64,000 nt of DNA from Diphasiastrum complanatum (GCA_029204225.1 MU832582.1:1-64000), one strand, 5' to 3'; shown: positions 1 to 13,493, numbered from the stretch's first letter. Numbers and translations are program-made. Notes: generated by a model not told the origin, from the letters alone.

Positions 1-151
1 TTCTTGTATATTTTTCTCATGATTTAGAGAAAATTTGTTGGCCCTTCGATATGCAATTGTATTTTGATGCGTAGAAATTTGAAGCTTGTAATGAAAAGCT
101 TGACTTTGATCCATGTAGCCCTCCTTAAGGATAATCTGAAAAGCTTTTTCT

Positions 152-157
152 CACACA

Positions 158-188
<31 letters not shown>

Positions 189-245
189 CACGTATCTATA
201 TCACAGTTTCCAGATATAGACATATGTGTGTGTGTGTGTGTGTGT
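152..245. repeat. (AC)n / (TG)n inverted microsatellite pair
   Basis: A CA tract (about 152-191) and a TG tract (about 224-245) flank a short spacer holding TCTATATC and its exact reverse complement GATATAGA. The strand can therefore fold on itself: CA arm, 8-bp inner stem, short loop, inner stem, TG arm. No coding content. Confidence 0.85.
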
Positions 246-3200
246 TTGTTGGTTTTCATTTTCATATAAATTAGTGATCAGATATGGTTAATTTCATGTT
301 GAACCATAAAGATCATACACACACAGTGAATAGCATCATAGGAATTTAAATGAAGGGGTAAAACAATTTAATTTATTGTTTAAGTGCTTTGTATCGAAAT
401 TTGGACCTTGTGAAAATAGAAAAAACAAGCTTTTGGCCCATGAATTTCTGAAATGAATATTATGATTAATTTTTGATCGGTTGTGTTAGATTGTAAATGC
501 AACATTCTTAATTTTCAGAGCATATTTTGAAGACAATTATTGTCAACATTTTATGTATAAGGTAACGTAGAGGCAATCACTCAATTGAAAAATCGTAGAA
601 GTCTATCAATGTTTTTTGAGGTCTAATTTTTAGACCATAGTTAAACATGTTATTTTGCTTCTCAAGTATTGGTCACAATGTATCACTTGTTGCATTTGAT
701 TCATGAAATTGGAAGAATAGAGAACATGGGTTTTTTTTTAATTCTCTTTACATTGAAGATATGCATGAAGGGTTGGGTAACATAGAGCCATTCCACTTGG
801 AACATCATTTGTCCAATATGCCTACCGGTGTACCAATTGTCCCAGATTTTAAAAATGTACATTGTCTAAATGACAATCAATGCCTCATTACTCGTGGAAT
901 ATTTCACAAGAGCTCATGTGCCTGAAACCTTTAGTAGGTAATATTCGGAAACCTTAGTGGCAGATTTTTATCAAGTTGATTATTCAATTAAGAAATTCGA
1001 AACATCAATGTGAAGAAAGCAATGCACATATGATGTACATTAACAATTGTTTTCATTAGAAAACCTTGGGCTTATTTTCCTTAGGAAGACTGACAAAATG
1101 ATGTAAATAGCATAAATAAAATAAATAAAAACATAGATAATATTTTATCAAAGAGAAACAAAGCGATTTTTGAGTGAAGATAAATGAAAGACAAAATCCA
1201 ATACACAACATAGACTAAGCCATTGACATTAGAAAATACATAGATTGCCCATAATATGAGATCATAATATAGCCAATCAATGTTTCTGCCTTTGACCATG
1301 AAAATATTGGGAGTTTACATTGTCAAAATGTAGAATGTAGCTTTGCTACAATTGGATCCTCCACTGATTAAAATGTCAACGTTAAAGAAAATGTATATCA
1401 ATCTCATTACAATAATGATTGGTTTGGTGTTGTGGACGGGAAGTTGGGTACAAATTCCGATCAATAAATGGGTAATTGTTTTAGATTCCATGATTCCAAC
1501 ACTTGGGAGATTTACACTCAATATTGTGGGTAATTGTTTTAATTGAGAATTATTGATAGAAAGCATTAACATTATGAATTTTGAATGTTTACCAAGATTC
1601 TACATCTTCATTCAACGTTGGAGACAATAACTGGTGGAAAGCCCAAAGGACTAACAAAGAAATAAATTTGATGGATTCACGATGAAAAGACAATTTGAAA
1701 GTCATAAAGAAGTAAGTTTCCAACAATGAAGATGAAAAACTATCATTCCTAGAATGTTAAGTAAGTTGGAAAATCCAAAAGTTGATGAAGATGTTGCAAC
1801 TATAAGAAAAACCTTTCTAAGGTTTGACATGTATTATAATCCAGTGCCGCAAGTGTGTGAAAAACAAATTGTTGAGTGGTTCGCAAATGCAACATCATCA
1901 TGAACAACACACCTCTTCAATATGCACGTGATATGCATTAATTGCATTTTGAAAATTTGAGATACTCTTTTGTTTCTTAGAATTATTTTGCAAGAACAAC
2001 AACTAGAGCATGGCTCAAAGTAGATGAAAGCGTGCACAACCTCTTGTTTGATGAATTAAAACTCAAGATAAAGAGTTTGCAAGCCAACATAGTACATCCC
2101 AAACAACGGACATGAGAGAGAGAGAGAGAGGACTACTCTTTAACCACCAAGTTTTGTTGGAGTTACTCATACTTCTAGGTCACCGTCATTTTGCCTTCTG
2201 AGATCCTTCAGCTCATTGTAAATACCCGAATAGTTTGAAAGTGTGAAAGTACTTGTACTTTAGGACCATAAATGGATCTACAAAAGATCCACAAGAGTGA
2301 TTGGATGCTTGCTTAACAATCTATCAAAAAACTAGACACAAAAAAGTTGATCTAGATTGGCAATTTGACAAACAACAAGCATTAACAATCAAAAGCATTG
2401 ATAAACATTGAAATCCGAGCCCACACGTGTGTACTACAGGTTGTAGTACGGCCTTAAACCTGAGAAACAAGTAGAATTGATTTGGTTTCATTGGATCACA
2501 AAAACTCAATGTACATAGTGAACTAGCTTGAGATTGCCAATGAGCTCCAAAAATTTTCTATCTTCTCACTATGGAGAGAGGGAATACATAGCAAATTCGA
2601 CTTCCTTCTTGAAGTTAGGTGGATTTCCAGCATGTAATAAGGAAGTTAACTCACTCTCCTTGACCTAAAATGAAACCCTAGTCTATTTCCTAGAGTTATG
2701 CTTGGTAGGTAGCTAGTTGGTCAAATTTTCACCTTAAACTTAGGTGTAGGTCCTATAAAGTAGGGATGACCACCAAATAGACATGACCAACTCTCTTGAC
2801 TTGACCTAACCTACATTAGGATGGGTTTCCCATGTGGCATCATGGCCTCACATGTGTGGGACCCACTTGTGTACACAATTTACACTATTCTACATGGTTT
2901 TCGATCAAGCTAGATTTGCCAATTTTTGGCAATTCTTCACAGAAAGACACGGACAGTTTGTAGTTTTTCCTTGCATATATCTAACAATCTATCGAAATAT
3001 ACGAAGTTCAGTACAATTAGCATTTTCTCTACAGAAATACACAAGATTTGACACAAATAGCATCTTCTACACATAAATACATGGAGGTTGGGAAAAATGT
3101 CGAAAGGCATAAATCCTAAAAATGTCAAAAGGCGTAACTCCTCAAAATCCCGACTCGGTAATAACTTGAAAGACATTGGTTGGTAGAAATTTCGACTTTG

Positions 3201-4260
3201 ACCATTCAATCTAAAATGCTGACTCAGTGGAAATGCCACCCAAAAAAAAGCCAATCGACTTTTTTTGACATTTTCAAGGTACCACTCGGATTGAAGATCT
3301 CGCTCATCTCATGCCCTCCCTCCCAACATCGATTAATACATTTCTTCAAGCTATGGTGAAATCCTCTACAAACTTAGAAGAAATGAGATTTTTTCTAGTG
3401 CTCTTCATGTTGCCCTTCTCTTTTATACCACCACTTGTCTTTATATTATTAGAATTCCCACCTGAGACATGTTTAGTAGTTTTGAGCCTGACAAGTCTCA
3501 AGTATTTTCTTTTACAAGAAATATTGAATGAAATTTCTTGACGAACATTGTTCATCAAAGCTTAGTTGTCTGGCACGCACTTGGATAGTTCATGGTCATT
3601 CTTGACGAACGTCGTTCGTCAATGTGACTTTTCTAATAGCCTATTTAAGTACATGGCTTAAGTCCCAAAGTACTCAACAAGTCTCAAATTTTCTAAACAC
3701 CCCCTCGAGTCTATTAAAGACAACAAAATGGACCTAAACTCCAACTTCTCTACAAGTGACACATGGAAGAGCATTGCCCCAAAACTTTTTTTTAGTCGAG
3801 AACCATTTGAAATTTTAGAAAAAGAAAAAAATTTGAATCTAAAATAAAGTTTCAAACCTACACGTGGTTATGCCAAACAAATATTTAAAAAAAAAAAAGA
3901 TTTTGCATTGTAGCATGGACTACCAAACATATCAAAAAAATAAAAAAGGTAAGCGTGGTGTTGGATGGTTTGCGTACATCGAGGCAACCCTAACCCTAGT
4001 TAATAAGTGGGAGGGATTTGGCACCCTACATGTGTAAGTCCAAGTTTCCGATGATCACATGTTATTTGATTAGTTAAAAGTTAATAAAAGGAATTTTTGA
4101 ATTGGTTCCCTCCAATTTTCGAATTCAAATAGTTAGGGAAGTGGAAATTGACCAATAGGATTTGAGGCCAAAGCCCTAAAATCCACTATATAAAGTGGTA
4201 AACTCGAATTGTTAAACACTTCCACTCTTCATTTCAACATCTAGATATTACAAAGTTTTG
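246..4260. other. AT-rich DNA without recognised gene
   Basis: Only short ORFs (60-105 codons) occur, on both strands, and none resembles a known family. The stretch holds a short GA run near 2,115-2,130, CACACGTGTG at 2,422-2,431 and CACATGTGTG at 2,849-2,858. The same palindromes lie inside LTRs elsewhere in the window, so parts of this region may be old LTR sequence; I could not set element ends. Confidence 0.5.
3540..3620. repeat. Two copies of a 17-bp imperfect palindrome
   Basis: The segments at 3,540-3,556 and 3,604-3,620 share the form GACGAAC-N3-GTTCGTC. The second has a perfect 7-bp stem; the first has one stem mismatch. Both sit in a TTCTT...CAA context and are 64 bp apart. They could be protein-binding sites or part of an old LTR; the sequence does not say which. 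Confidence 0.55.
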
Positions 4261-7056
4261 CTGAATTCCAACTGAATTCAGTGGTTATCCTTGATATTAG
4301 TTAGCTATGTCATACAATATGTGCTCACTAGGATACAGTCAATAACTTAGGATATTTCTCCTTCAAGAAACATTCTATATCAAAAATCTTTAATATTCTA
4401 TGCACACAATTCTCATAAATGAATCCAAATGACTCACAAATCATGTGTCTTATAAGCAATTAGATCAGAATAAATTGTTTCCGGTGAATTCTCTTCACAC
4501 TGCTTATTCTACCAGTTATCTTCAAATCAGGAGTAATCAAATTACTCAAGTCAATTGTAAATGATTCAGAAATCTTAAATGTCTAAGTGTCGCGACTAGG
4601 ATAACACCACATTTAGATCTTCTTCCAAACCATCATTAAGTTAATGAATTATCCTTTCCATAGAAAGAACCATTAACTTGCAAGTAACTGTTCCTCACAT
4701 TACTTGTTCATATGTCTATGCACTCTGATTAGTTTAAGTATACAGTATAAACTCATACATAGGAAACGCATAGTAGATCCACAAGATTAAGATGTACATA
4801 AAGCAACATATCCAACTATGTTCCTATACATAAACATAGGCTATAAACTGGTAGATATCCATAATCTGCATATGTTACTCATTGAGAATCTTGCAACTCA
4901 GCTACAACAAAACTCTATTTCTCATGAGTAAATAATATATATGGAAAATCTTCGAAGCGAATAATTCCACATCACAAGTTTTCCAACCATTAACTCTTAT
5001 TAACAAAATTTCTTCAACCAATCAGCCTACATCAGATCTTAGTGTACAAACCAAGATTAGGCTAACTTATACGTACATCTTTGGACATAATGTTAAGATT
5101 AAAGCTTTACTGATGGTACTTGGTAACAATTAGAGAACCTTAATTTAATCTTCACCACTACTTCCCATATTCATGAATATCTCACATCTCAAAACCCCCA
5201 ATACTCCTCTAGTTCCAGATTATTCAAAATAATCACGTAGAGAGTTCCTCTATTCCCAGCGGATAGTTCTACCTTTGCACACATACTGGATTTTTTTTCA
5301 AAAATCTATGCAACTGGTTGATTCCACGAAATTCTTATTCCTATATTTTCTTCTCCCCCTTTTAAAAAGAAACTCCATAACCTCGATTGAAAAGTTCTCA
5401 TGAGACAACGTATAAGATATCAAAGATACAAAAAAGTCAGTAATGAATATCCGCCAATACTATTACAAACCAAATTTTTTTCCTCATAATCACAAAATAT
5501 CTTATCTCGAGTGATAGAAATATCACTTCTCAATAACCAACTATCTAATAGAGATAAACATTTGGGTTTAGGAAGCCTAAAATTTCAACTTAATCGATTG
5601 AAAACATCAATAAATTCTGAGCTATATTCACAAATCATATAAGGAAGTTCATTTTCATATAAATTTATCACTTTGTCAGAATCAAGTTCTACATTGGAAG
5701 GAATCATATGAATCTCAATCCAATTGTCTTGTATTTAAGAAATTTCTAAAAAGTAGAGATTTAAAAAAAAATAGATTTAAGGGTTTCCAGATTTTGTAAT
5801 TAATGAGATACCATATAGGGATTGATCTTTATCTCATAATTTTCCAAAATATCCTAAATAAAAACCAATGAGCTATGTTAGTGTTACCATTAAATCAATC
5901 ACTAACCATCAGTCTACTGATCATTCTAGCCAAGAAATCCCCTTTGGAATCACTGATGTCCCATACCACCAGTTTTCCCTCCAAGAATTCTCTGCTTCTA
6001 GATTTGTTTTCCAAAAAGTCAAAAAGACTATTTGACTATCCTATATCTAGATATAAGATCAGATTCACAACCAATTCCAATAGATACTTCTAGCCATTGA
6101 ATTCTCTCATGCCCCTTAAGCGTTATACAAAGAATACCACTCCGCATTGTACCCCGACATGGACGAGACAAAATGTATCATTCAAGTGCAAGTGTATTCA
6201 CTAACCCAAAAGGAACATGGATTTTAACAAAACTGAATATCATACTATCCTAGATATCCAATATCTATTTCAGAATCTAGTAAATATAACTTTTTTTATA
6301 GGTTAGAATTTCTCTTGGTTGTTACCGTCATTATTAAGAAATACTCTATAATAGGAACGAATCCAAATTACTAGATTCATGTATGGAACACCTTCCATTT
6401 GCTTTCCTTTGCAAGACCCAAATCTAATTACTAAACAGAGATGGTTCCATAAATGGATTATCAGTCTTGCCACTCACTTTTTTCTTAGATTCATTGATTT
6501 CACAAAAATCTAATTAACAATGGGAAAAAGGAATTCAAATTCCCAGAGGCAGTCTTCTTAAATAATTCCCAATTGTTCTTCTCACTTGCAATTAAATATA
6601 CTTTAGGAATCGAAAGAAGATTAATCAAACCGATCAACTTAGTCAACCAATCAACTACCCCTCAGGCTTCTTCCTTTTTCCTCCCTTCCAAAAAATGGTT
6701 CAAATTAAAAAACCGCAGATTTGTACTAGGAAAAAATTCAATTTGGTATCGGTAACTTAACAACTAACTAACTAGACAATTTTGACTGTCCAATCATTTA
6801 GTGCCGCACTTAATTCCTGGCACATCCCCTTATGGATCAGCATAGTAACTGTTCCAATTATATTTACGTTAATTTTGGTCTTTATTGATCCATAGAAACA
6901 AGAAATGCTCCATAAGTGAGAGATTCACAAAATCTTCAACTAAAAGTGAAGGGTACAATGACCTTAACAACTGACTGATTTCAACTCAGTAAGATCATTC
7001 ACTTTAGTGCAAAGGATTCATATCATGCGATACAAATCACATTCCATTTAACTACC
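4261..7056. other. AT-rich DNA without recognised gene
   Basis: No ORF longer than about 72 codons and no recognisable protein similarity. Position just upstream of a + strand gypsy gag relic suggests that part of it is the 5' LTR or leader of that element, but I found neither a clear TG...CA pair nor a primer-binding site here. Confidence 0.4.
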
Positions 7057-8240
7057 TTTCAGATGGTAGGCCGTGCTGATGTCTGATCAGTTGGATTCTA
7101 CACCTAAGCCACCAAGATCCCTTGAAGAGTTTAGAGCGATATTAACACCTATATTAAGACATAGATATCCTACAAGGAGCTAGGTTGGAAGCTTGGGTCT
7201 ATCAAATTTGCAATTTCCTTTTGATTCTATTAATGAGTCTGGTTCTAATTTAGAACCGATACTTGAAGTAACAAACCCCATGTTTGGAGGTGCATCCTCT
7301 CTTGAGAGTCTAGCTTTAAAGGGAGCATCCTTTGTTGATTACACCAAATTTGATATTGTTAGGCCAGATAGTCCAAATAGAGAAGATCCTGATAAGCAGT
7401 TTGAAGTAGGCATCAAAGAGGTTTCTGATAATGACTCTGAGAGGGCATTTGAGGAAGATCCTGACAAATCATTTGGAACTCTTGATTCTAAGACTAATAG
7501 TCTCTCTGTACACTCATCTGAATATCTTCCAGACAAACCTTCTGAGCATTAATCTGAAACCTTTCTGTAAGTTCTATAGGATATAAAATGGCTAACCCTC
7601 CTAATGTAAGACAAGGAGTGCAGACCATTAATGTATCACCTACGGTTACAAAAACTTAATCGCTAACACAGCCTATGCCGCAATTCTGGGCCATCGTGCA
7701 GGAAGATCCTAAAAAACACGGAAATGACTTTTATAGATCTTGTTCTATCAACAAGATAATAGATGAAGGCCATCAAATGTTGTTATTCAGTGGCAATTTA
7801 TGCAGTGGTGTCAGTGACTGGTATTATTGGATGGAGTGTCTTTCTATCAATAATATGGAGGATTTCATTTCCACATTTCTAAGCTAGTTTTAGATAACAA
7901 AGTCTCGTGACCACCTGATCTATGCTTTGACTGACGGCCATCAAGAGGATTATGAAACCATCAAACAATACACTTGGCGTATCAAGGAACTAGTCAGACA
8001 GTTCGGAATCATCAAGCCACCCGACGATTGGGTTGTGTCTGTTTTTTTGAAAGGACTTAGATATGCAATCCAAATTGTGGGTTAAGTGCCCAACCATCAT
8101 CTTCAACTCGGCTTCAACATAACAAAACCACAATACACAATTTGCTGTTAACAGTGGATGGGTGAAAATTTGTCGATAGACTCTAATGAGAAAAATAGGT
8201 CATCAACTTCTTCAGATGAAAATGAGAGTCTTGATAATAT
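7057..8240 (+). pseudogene. Ty3/gypsy-type gag relic
   Basis: Relic of a retrotransposon capsid gene. An open frame at 7,193-7,552 (119 codons, acidic, with EDPDK repeated) precedes a second frame, 7,675-8,086, that reads like the gag domain of plant gypsy elements. Visible blocks are WYYWMECLSINNMEDFISTF, KSRDHLIYALTDG, IKQYTWRIKELVRQFG and KPPDDWVVSVFLKGLR. The second frame is cut by TAG at 7,885-7,887, where FLSQF is expected, and by another TAG two codons later. The two frames are not in register. It may be the 5' part of the same + strand element whose knuckle, protease and RT lie at 12.7-18.6 kb. Confidence 0.75.
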
Positions 8241-8927
8241 TTCGAGCACTTAGTTGAGAGGAGTTACTGATAATTCCTTGGAATTTCAATTGTAAAAAAA
8301 ATAATATAAAATTTATTTTCAATGTTTTCAACATTTGTGAATTTAGCATAACTGGCTTCAAAAATATTTTGCGAGTTATTTCTATGAGAGTCAATTTAGA
8401 CTATTAAAATACCATAGTTGTTTGTGTATTTTGTTCACTTTGATATCCATTTTAAAAGATTGTGTTATGGGCAAATGAAAAACACAATTCTCATGATGTA
8501 ATTATCTAATAGCTTCTATGGTATTATTGCAAACTAGCACTCAAATGATTGCTTCATAATAACATAAACCTCGCTATAGTGTTGTGACACTATCAAGGAA
8601 CACACAAAGTGTATCACGAGGCAAGGAGGCCTCAGGTTTCCTTTAAGGAGGAGTAGCTATTTTCAAGAAGCTTCTTTGGGATCAAATATCTTTACTCAAT
8701 ATGGAAGGAATCAATGCCAATGGTGCTAGGATGGTGCAAAGTTTTCTATCTCATCTTGGAGCTGACCAATTTCAAGGAGGCGCTTTCATGGATGTGGTGA
8801 TAGTGCATCATCAGTAGTTTAAGTGGCTGATTTTCAAACTTATGTACTTGCGCAAGATGTACTTATCAAGCCATAACCAGCCCTTGAAGTTATGTATAGT
8901 TTAATCAAGCTATTTTTTGAGGAAGAC
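8241..8927. other. Spacer between gag relic and LTR candidate
   Basis: No coding sequence recognised. The 5' part could be the remaining linker of the gypsy gag; the rest is unclassified. Confidence 0.4.
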
Positions 8928-9759
8928 TGTGTTGGGGACTTAGTGGGTCCCGCCACTAAAGTACTACTGGCTAAGCTTACCAAGTGGGCCCCGCCACAAA
9001 ACACTGTACATGTAGGGTAATAAGTGCGAGGGCACTGACTTCCTATGAGTATAAGCCCAACCCAATGAGCACGCAAAGTACTTTTGTAGAACTTGTAAAA
9101 CTAGGAATAAGTGACTAGGGGCTTAAAACTTTAAAATGACAATAGAGGCCCTGAGTCAAGTTGTTAATAAAAAAGCTAAAAGGGCCCAAATTAGAACTCA
9201 CATGAAACATGTGAGTGCCCTTGTGCTTTCTTAGGACCATTTGATTCATTTTGTGTTAGTTTAGACGGCTTGGATTAGGATCCTTGCCATTGTAAGTAGC
9301 CAATAGGAGAAAGGGGCAAGGGCCTCCCCCATCTATAAAAAGGCATCCTTTGTACCATATTTTCATGTTCAATCAGGAGGAAGAGATAATGCCCATTTGA
9401 TAATCCGAACATCCTTGCATCTCACTCTCTCTTCTCTCTCTTTCTCTTGTTTTGCATTTGTGTGTGATTTCTAACGTAGTTGCTTTTGCTATGTTCTTGT
9501 GTCTTTGGAGAGGAGAGAGAGGGGAAGGTGTAAGAGACCTCCCTTGTCTTATGTTCTGGTGTCTTTGGAGAGGAGAGAGAGGGGAAGGTGTAAGAGACCT
9601 CCCTTGTGTTATTGTGTATGCTTTTGTGGTTAGTTAGGGTGGTTAATCTAGGTGTGGTTAGAGTAGGAGGAGGGGAGAGTTTGCAAGTTGACTTCGCAAG
9701 AGAAGCACTATTCCCTTGGGAATGAATCGATGTGTGACAGGTGAATTAAGGTCGCTACA
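8928..9759 (+). mobile_element. Solo-LTR candidate
   Basis: Begins near TGTTGGGGACTT and ends near GCTACA, so it could be a TG...CA long terminal repeat of about 830 bp. A TATA-like CTATAAAAAGG lies near 9,335, followed by a pyrimidine-rich stretch, as in an LTR promoter on the + strand. Flanking 5-mers GACTG and GAGTG differ at one base, so a target duplication is only suggestive. No second copy was found in the window. Confidence 0.4.
9501..9620. repeat. 60-bp tandem duplication
   Basis: Two nearly identical 60-bp units begin at 9,501 and 9,561. Each holds GTCTTTGGAG, a GA-rich block and CCTCCCTTGT. It lies inside the LTR candidate, downstream of its TATA-like box. Confidence 0.9.
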
Positions 9760-9952
9760 GAGTGTGAAAAATATGTCAAAATATAGCTTGATTAAGGCCA
9801 ATTTTATGTACGTAATGTTATTCCACATATGTGGAGCCCACATGTGTAAAACAGTTCACATTAGTCCAAGTCTCAAGCTTTTTGTATATACTCCAATTTG
9901 GAGCTCATTTGGTAAGGACAATTTGAAAAGATCTTGAGGATTTTGCATCAAG

Positions 9953-10112
<160 letters not shown>

Positions 10113-10139
10113 AGCTTGAGGTTCTACTTCAGTATCGAA

Positions 10140-11020
10140 CACGCAAGTGTGATTCTGGGTACAAATGGGACACCAAACATTGTCCTGGCAAGGATACTAC
10201 TGCTAGTAAGAATTTGGTTGTGGTGTATTCTGAAGAGCCTTTAGTTTGTGGTCAAACTGGGAGCTCCTCCATTTGCTACTTGTATAGCTTCGTGATATGT
10301 TCCATCAACGATTCATTGGACAAGTTCGTAGAGGTTGAGGTCAGTGCAATTGAAGGAGTTGAAGCGTGAATAGTTGTAGTTCATGGTGTGGAATCATCAT
10401 CTGATCCCTCATTGCATCTTCCATAGCTTCATGTAGCATGGCATGCTATTCCCTTCTTTCAATTTCTTGTCTGATGCTTCTAGTTAGTCTCGCTAGGAAC
10501 GATATAATGACCACATGATCAGAAGTCAGCTTTGCATTATACTTGGATCGTAGGTGTTTGATCCGTTCGATGTAGTCTCAGACCCTTTCTCTTTTTTCCA
10601 TCATGATTTTGCTAAGTAGGAGGAATGGGTCTTCAAGGAACTTGCATGGATTAAATCTTGTGATCAAAGCTGCCTGTACCACTTCCCAGTTTGTTCATTC
10701 TTGCATTGTCTGATTGAAAAACTAGTCTAAAGTCGCTCATGTCAGGGACACTGGAAACAACTTCAGCTTCTCTACTGAGGTGGTTTCACCATAGATCTCG
10801 CACGCTTGCCCATAGATTTGCAAGAATCTGATAGGATCGGTGGATCTCAAATTTGGGCAATTCCAATCTAGGAGATCTTTTGATTGCCTGTAGAGGTACC
10901 GTTGGCATAGAAATATCTTGATCTATTGGATTTTGTTGATTTGGCCGGATCTCTTCTGTTGCTGCTTGATATAGCTTTGGATTTTCTATAGGTAATATTC
11001 TACCATATCTCAAACTCATT
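10140..11020 (-). pseudogene. Ty3/gypsy gag relic (minus strand)
   Basis: Minus-strand reading gives a retrotransposon gag domain: LPKFEIHRSYQILANLWAS (frame-shifted), then FNQTMQE, AALITRFNP, ERIKHLRSKYNAKL and SIRQEIERREY. Three conserved Trp codons have become stops, at 10,737-10,739 (TGA), 10,722-10,724 (TAG) and 10,695-10,697 (TGA), each explained by one G-to-A change. It lies 3' of a PBS and LTR (11,676-12,735) in the correct order for a minus-strand element. The pol genes and the 3' LTR are missing; the CT microsatellite sits at its broken end. Confidence 0.75.
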
Positions 11021-11675
11021 CACTGTGCATATTTAATACAGAGTAAAGGCTTTTGGTAATAGTGGATATTGTTCGGGTGATGATCAATGAATGAGGATAG
11101 AAAGGGATGAGAGAAATACGAACAACATTCAACTGTAAACAATTGGAATGATTATTGAGAGATCAATGGATGGTGGCACAAATTTGAATGGAGATGGTCA
11201 CAAAAAATGGGTGATGTAACGGCGCAGTTGATAACAATAGTGAGTGATAGATGGCAATGATGGTGCCGGTGTGGGTGAGCCCCGAGCACTAAACGATATG
11301 ACTTGTATAGGTTCGAACGAGTATTTCACGGGTCAAGTCACTAGTAGTTAAGATAATTCTTTTGGATTTTTTTTTCAGATTTTCTTGACAGGAACCTTTT
11401 CCTGACTTATATATGATTTATCACAATGTATTACCACTTTAGAGAGCTTGGCAAGAATTTTTGTTGGCGAAGGATGGTTCGGTTCTAAAAACAATTTGGG
11501 CACGATTAGCACTGGAAACCTTCGCCACTATCCTTCTGATGGAGACTAGCCTTCACTGACTAGCAAAGAAGTACAGATTGATGACCTGGCGAGGGTTAGA
11601 CGAAGATTCTCATTGGCAAGAGATAGTCTGACGAAGGGATGCAAAGATACCACTGTATCAACTTTAATTTTGTAT

Positions 11676-11687
11676 GGTCTGATACCA
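11676..11687 (-). other. Primer-binding site (initiator tRNA-Met type)
   Basis: The minus strand reads TGGTATCAGACC, one mismatch from the plant retroelement PBS TGGTATCAGAGC that pairs with initiator tRNA-Met. It directly abuts an LTR end (CTACA) on its right, as expected for a minus-strand element with its gag to the left. Confidence 0.7.
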
Positions 11688-11688
11688 C

Positions 11689-12735
11689 TGTAGGAAAAAT
11701 AGTAATTATTCTTCCACTGAGAACACGATGCAAGTTTGAATAAATCAAACTGATATAAGTGTCTTCAATCACGATTTATCTGATCTATGTACTAATAGAA
11801 CAATATTTTTTCTGATTGAATATACGTGCAAAAATTATATGCGGAAGTAAGAGACAACTTAAGACAATTTAGACAATAAGAAACTATTGATCAAAAATGA
11901 GTTTTTATAATTTTGAATCTATTCACCAATATACATCTCTTGTTGTCTTATCTCGTTGTTGTGTCTTTGATTGAATGAGTGTGTTACAACGAGTAGTGCA
12001 TATGTATTTATATTGCTACAGGACAGGTCTTTTGGCCTTTTATTTACAGGTTTTTTGGACTTTTAATACTGTAACAGTAGATATCTAACCATTTACGGCG
12101 GTTGATATTCAAATAAACGCTCTGTTTCCAGGCTCGAATAAAATCTGTTTGCCCTAAATTCGCGATAGTTCATATCTTCGTCTCAGCTTCGTGTTTCACG
12201 AATTGTTTGCGACACTTGTCTTTTCGTGACATTTTCGTCTGTCGTGAATTGTTCGTGACAGATGACAATTCTTGAGCTTGAAGAAGAAATATAGAATATT
12301 TCGCAAACTGTTTGAGATAGTTTCGTGACAAGTGAGCTTGAAGAACAGTCCAGAAAATTTTCCAAATTGTTTGCAACAATTTTGCGACATCTGAGACTTG
12401 AACAAGAAAAAAAAAATTTGTGACAAGATTCTGTTCGCGAATCTTTCGAGCTTCAACAAGAAAGCCACGAGCTTCTACAAAAAACTATTTTGTGAATCTT
12501 TCGATTTGACTGCAAGACAAATTTCGTGAATCTTTTCGAGTTGGTCACAAATAGAAATGTTTTGAGTTCGCGTTCGTTTCTTTCTCATCCTTTGTCAAGT
12601 AAACTGTGCACTTTGTTAGTAGAACCAAAATCTGTTTGATCAGTTGTTCTACAAACCAAGATGGCTCTGATGCTGAAAATGAAGCCAGACGAAGGTTGTC
12701 TGGGTTGTTTTGGGCTGCTGTGAGATTCTGAAGCA
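11689..12735 (-). mobile_element. 5' LTR of the minus-strand gypsy relic
   Basis: On the + strand it starts TGTAGGAAAAAT next to the PBS and can be closed by GAAGCA at 12,735, giving TG...CA ends and about 1,047 bp. The minus strand has a TATAAATA-like box near 12,005. Its right half is a degenerate 60-bp tandem repeat. The right border falls exactly where a + strand gypsy knuckle frame begins, so this LTR probably marks an insertion into that older element. Confidence 0.55.
12213..12540. repeat. Degenerate 60-bp tandem repeat
   Basis: GAGCTTGAAG-type units recur at about 12,273, 12,333 and 12,393, with TTCGTGAC/TTTGCGAC blocks between them; later units are more diverged. Short minus-strand ORFs over this array come from the repeat and are not genes. 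Confidence 0.7.
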
Positions 12736-12887
12736 TTGGATCCACCAAAATGCAAAGGACATAGGATTGTCGAATGTCCAAACAAAGGAATTTATATGCC
12801 CTTATGCCGTGAGTGTGGATATGGACACTGCTACAAGAATTGTCGACTGAGACCTAGCACCGGCATGCCATGGAATTCGATTGTAGT
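12736..12887 (+). pseudogene. Ty3/gypsy gag zinc-knuckle fragment
   Basis: Short open frame read from a TTG codon, with Cys/His spacing CPNKGIYMPLCRECGYGHCYKNC, resembling a nucleocapsid knuckle region. It ends abruptly at 12,887, where the LTR of the gag-only element begins. The next piece of the same kind of element (protease) resumes at about 15,520, on the far side of that insertion. Confidence 0.6.
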
Positions 12888-13461
12888 TGACAAAATTTCC
12901 AGAATTCACACGTGTGGGGATGATCCACAAGTATGATAGATATTATTAAGATTTATGATTAGCACAATAACCTGATTCTAGATTGAATAGCAAGATCTAA
13001 TACAGAAGTTATGGCTTAACCACAATCTAGCATGCTAAGAATCAGAGAATGATAGCAATGAATCATAAATGAGCAAAAGTACAAGAAATTAGTGTATGAG
13101 CATTATCCTCGACATGAATTAGAGAGAGAAAGTGAGAGAGATATCAAGCAAAAATGGTGTAGATCCAAATGGCATGAGATAGCTGCAAAGCTTTGGTTCT
13201 TCATAAAAAATTATGAGAATGGCTACACATATTTATGGAGTTTGAGGTAGCTCGAGGTAGAACCATATCCATCCACCTTTCAATGTCATCTAAAGTGAAA
13301 ACTAGAGTCTATGTGACATTTATCACATCTCATGCATGTATCTCTACCTACTTTTACCAAGTGTCCTAGTTCTAGCTAGAATTGTACAAATCATCATGCA
13401 TGTGTCCATTTTGCTTTGTGCATTCCTTCCATGTCACTATGGATCACTTACAATTAATGCA
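12888..13461 (-). repeat. Left (3') LTR of gag-only element
   Basis: Pairs with 14,922-15,495 along its full length, with scattered substitutions. It starts TGACAAAATTT, has CACACGTGTG 19 bp in, and ends TTAATGCA. Just outside its right end a short copy of CTTACAATTAATG is repeated, hinting at a local rearrangement. Confidence 0.85.
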
Positions 13462-13493
13462 TATCTAGCTAGATATCGCTTACAATTAATGGA

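Noticed and set aside
4261-7056. Possible organellar DNA insertion, suspected from AT-richness
   Set aside because: No plastid or mitochondrial gene fragment could be read in any frame.
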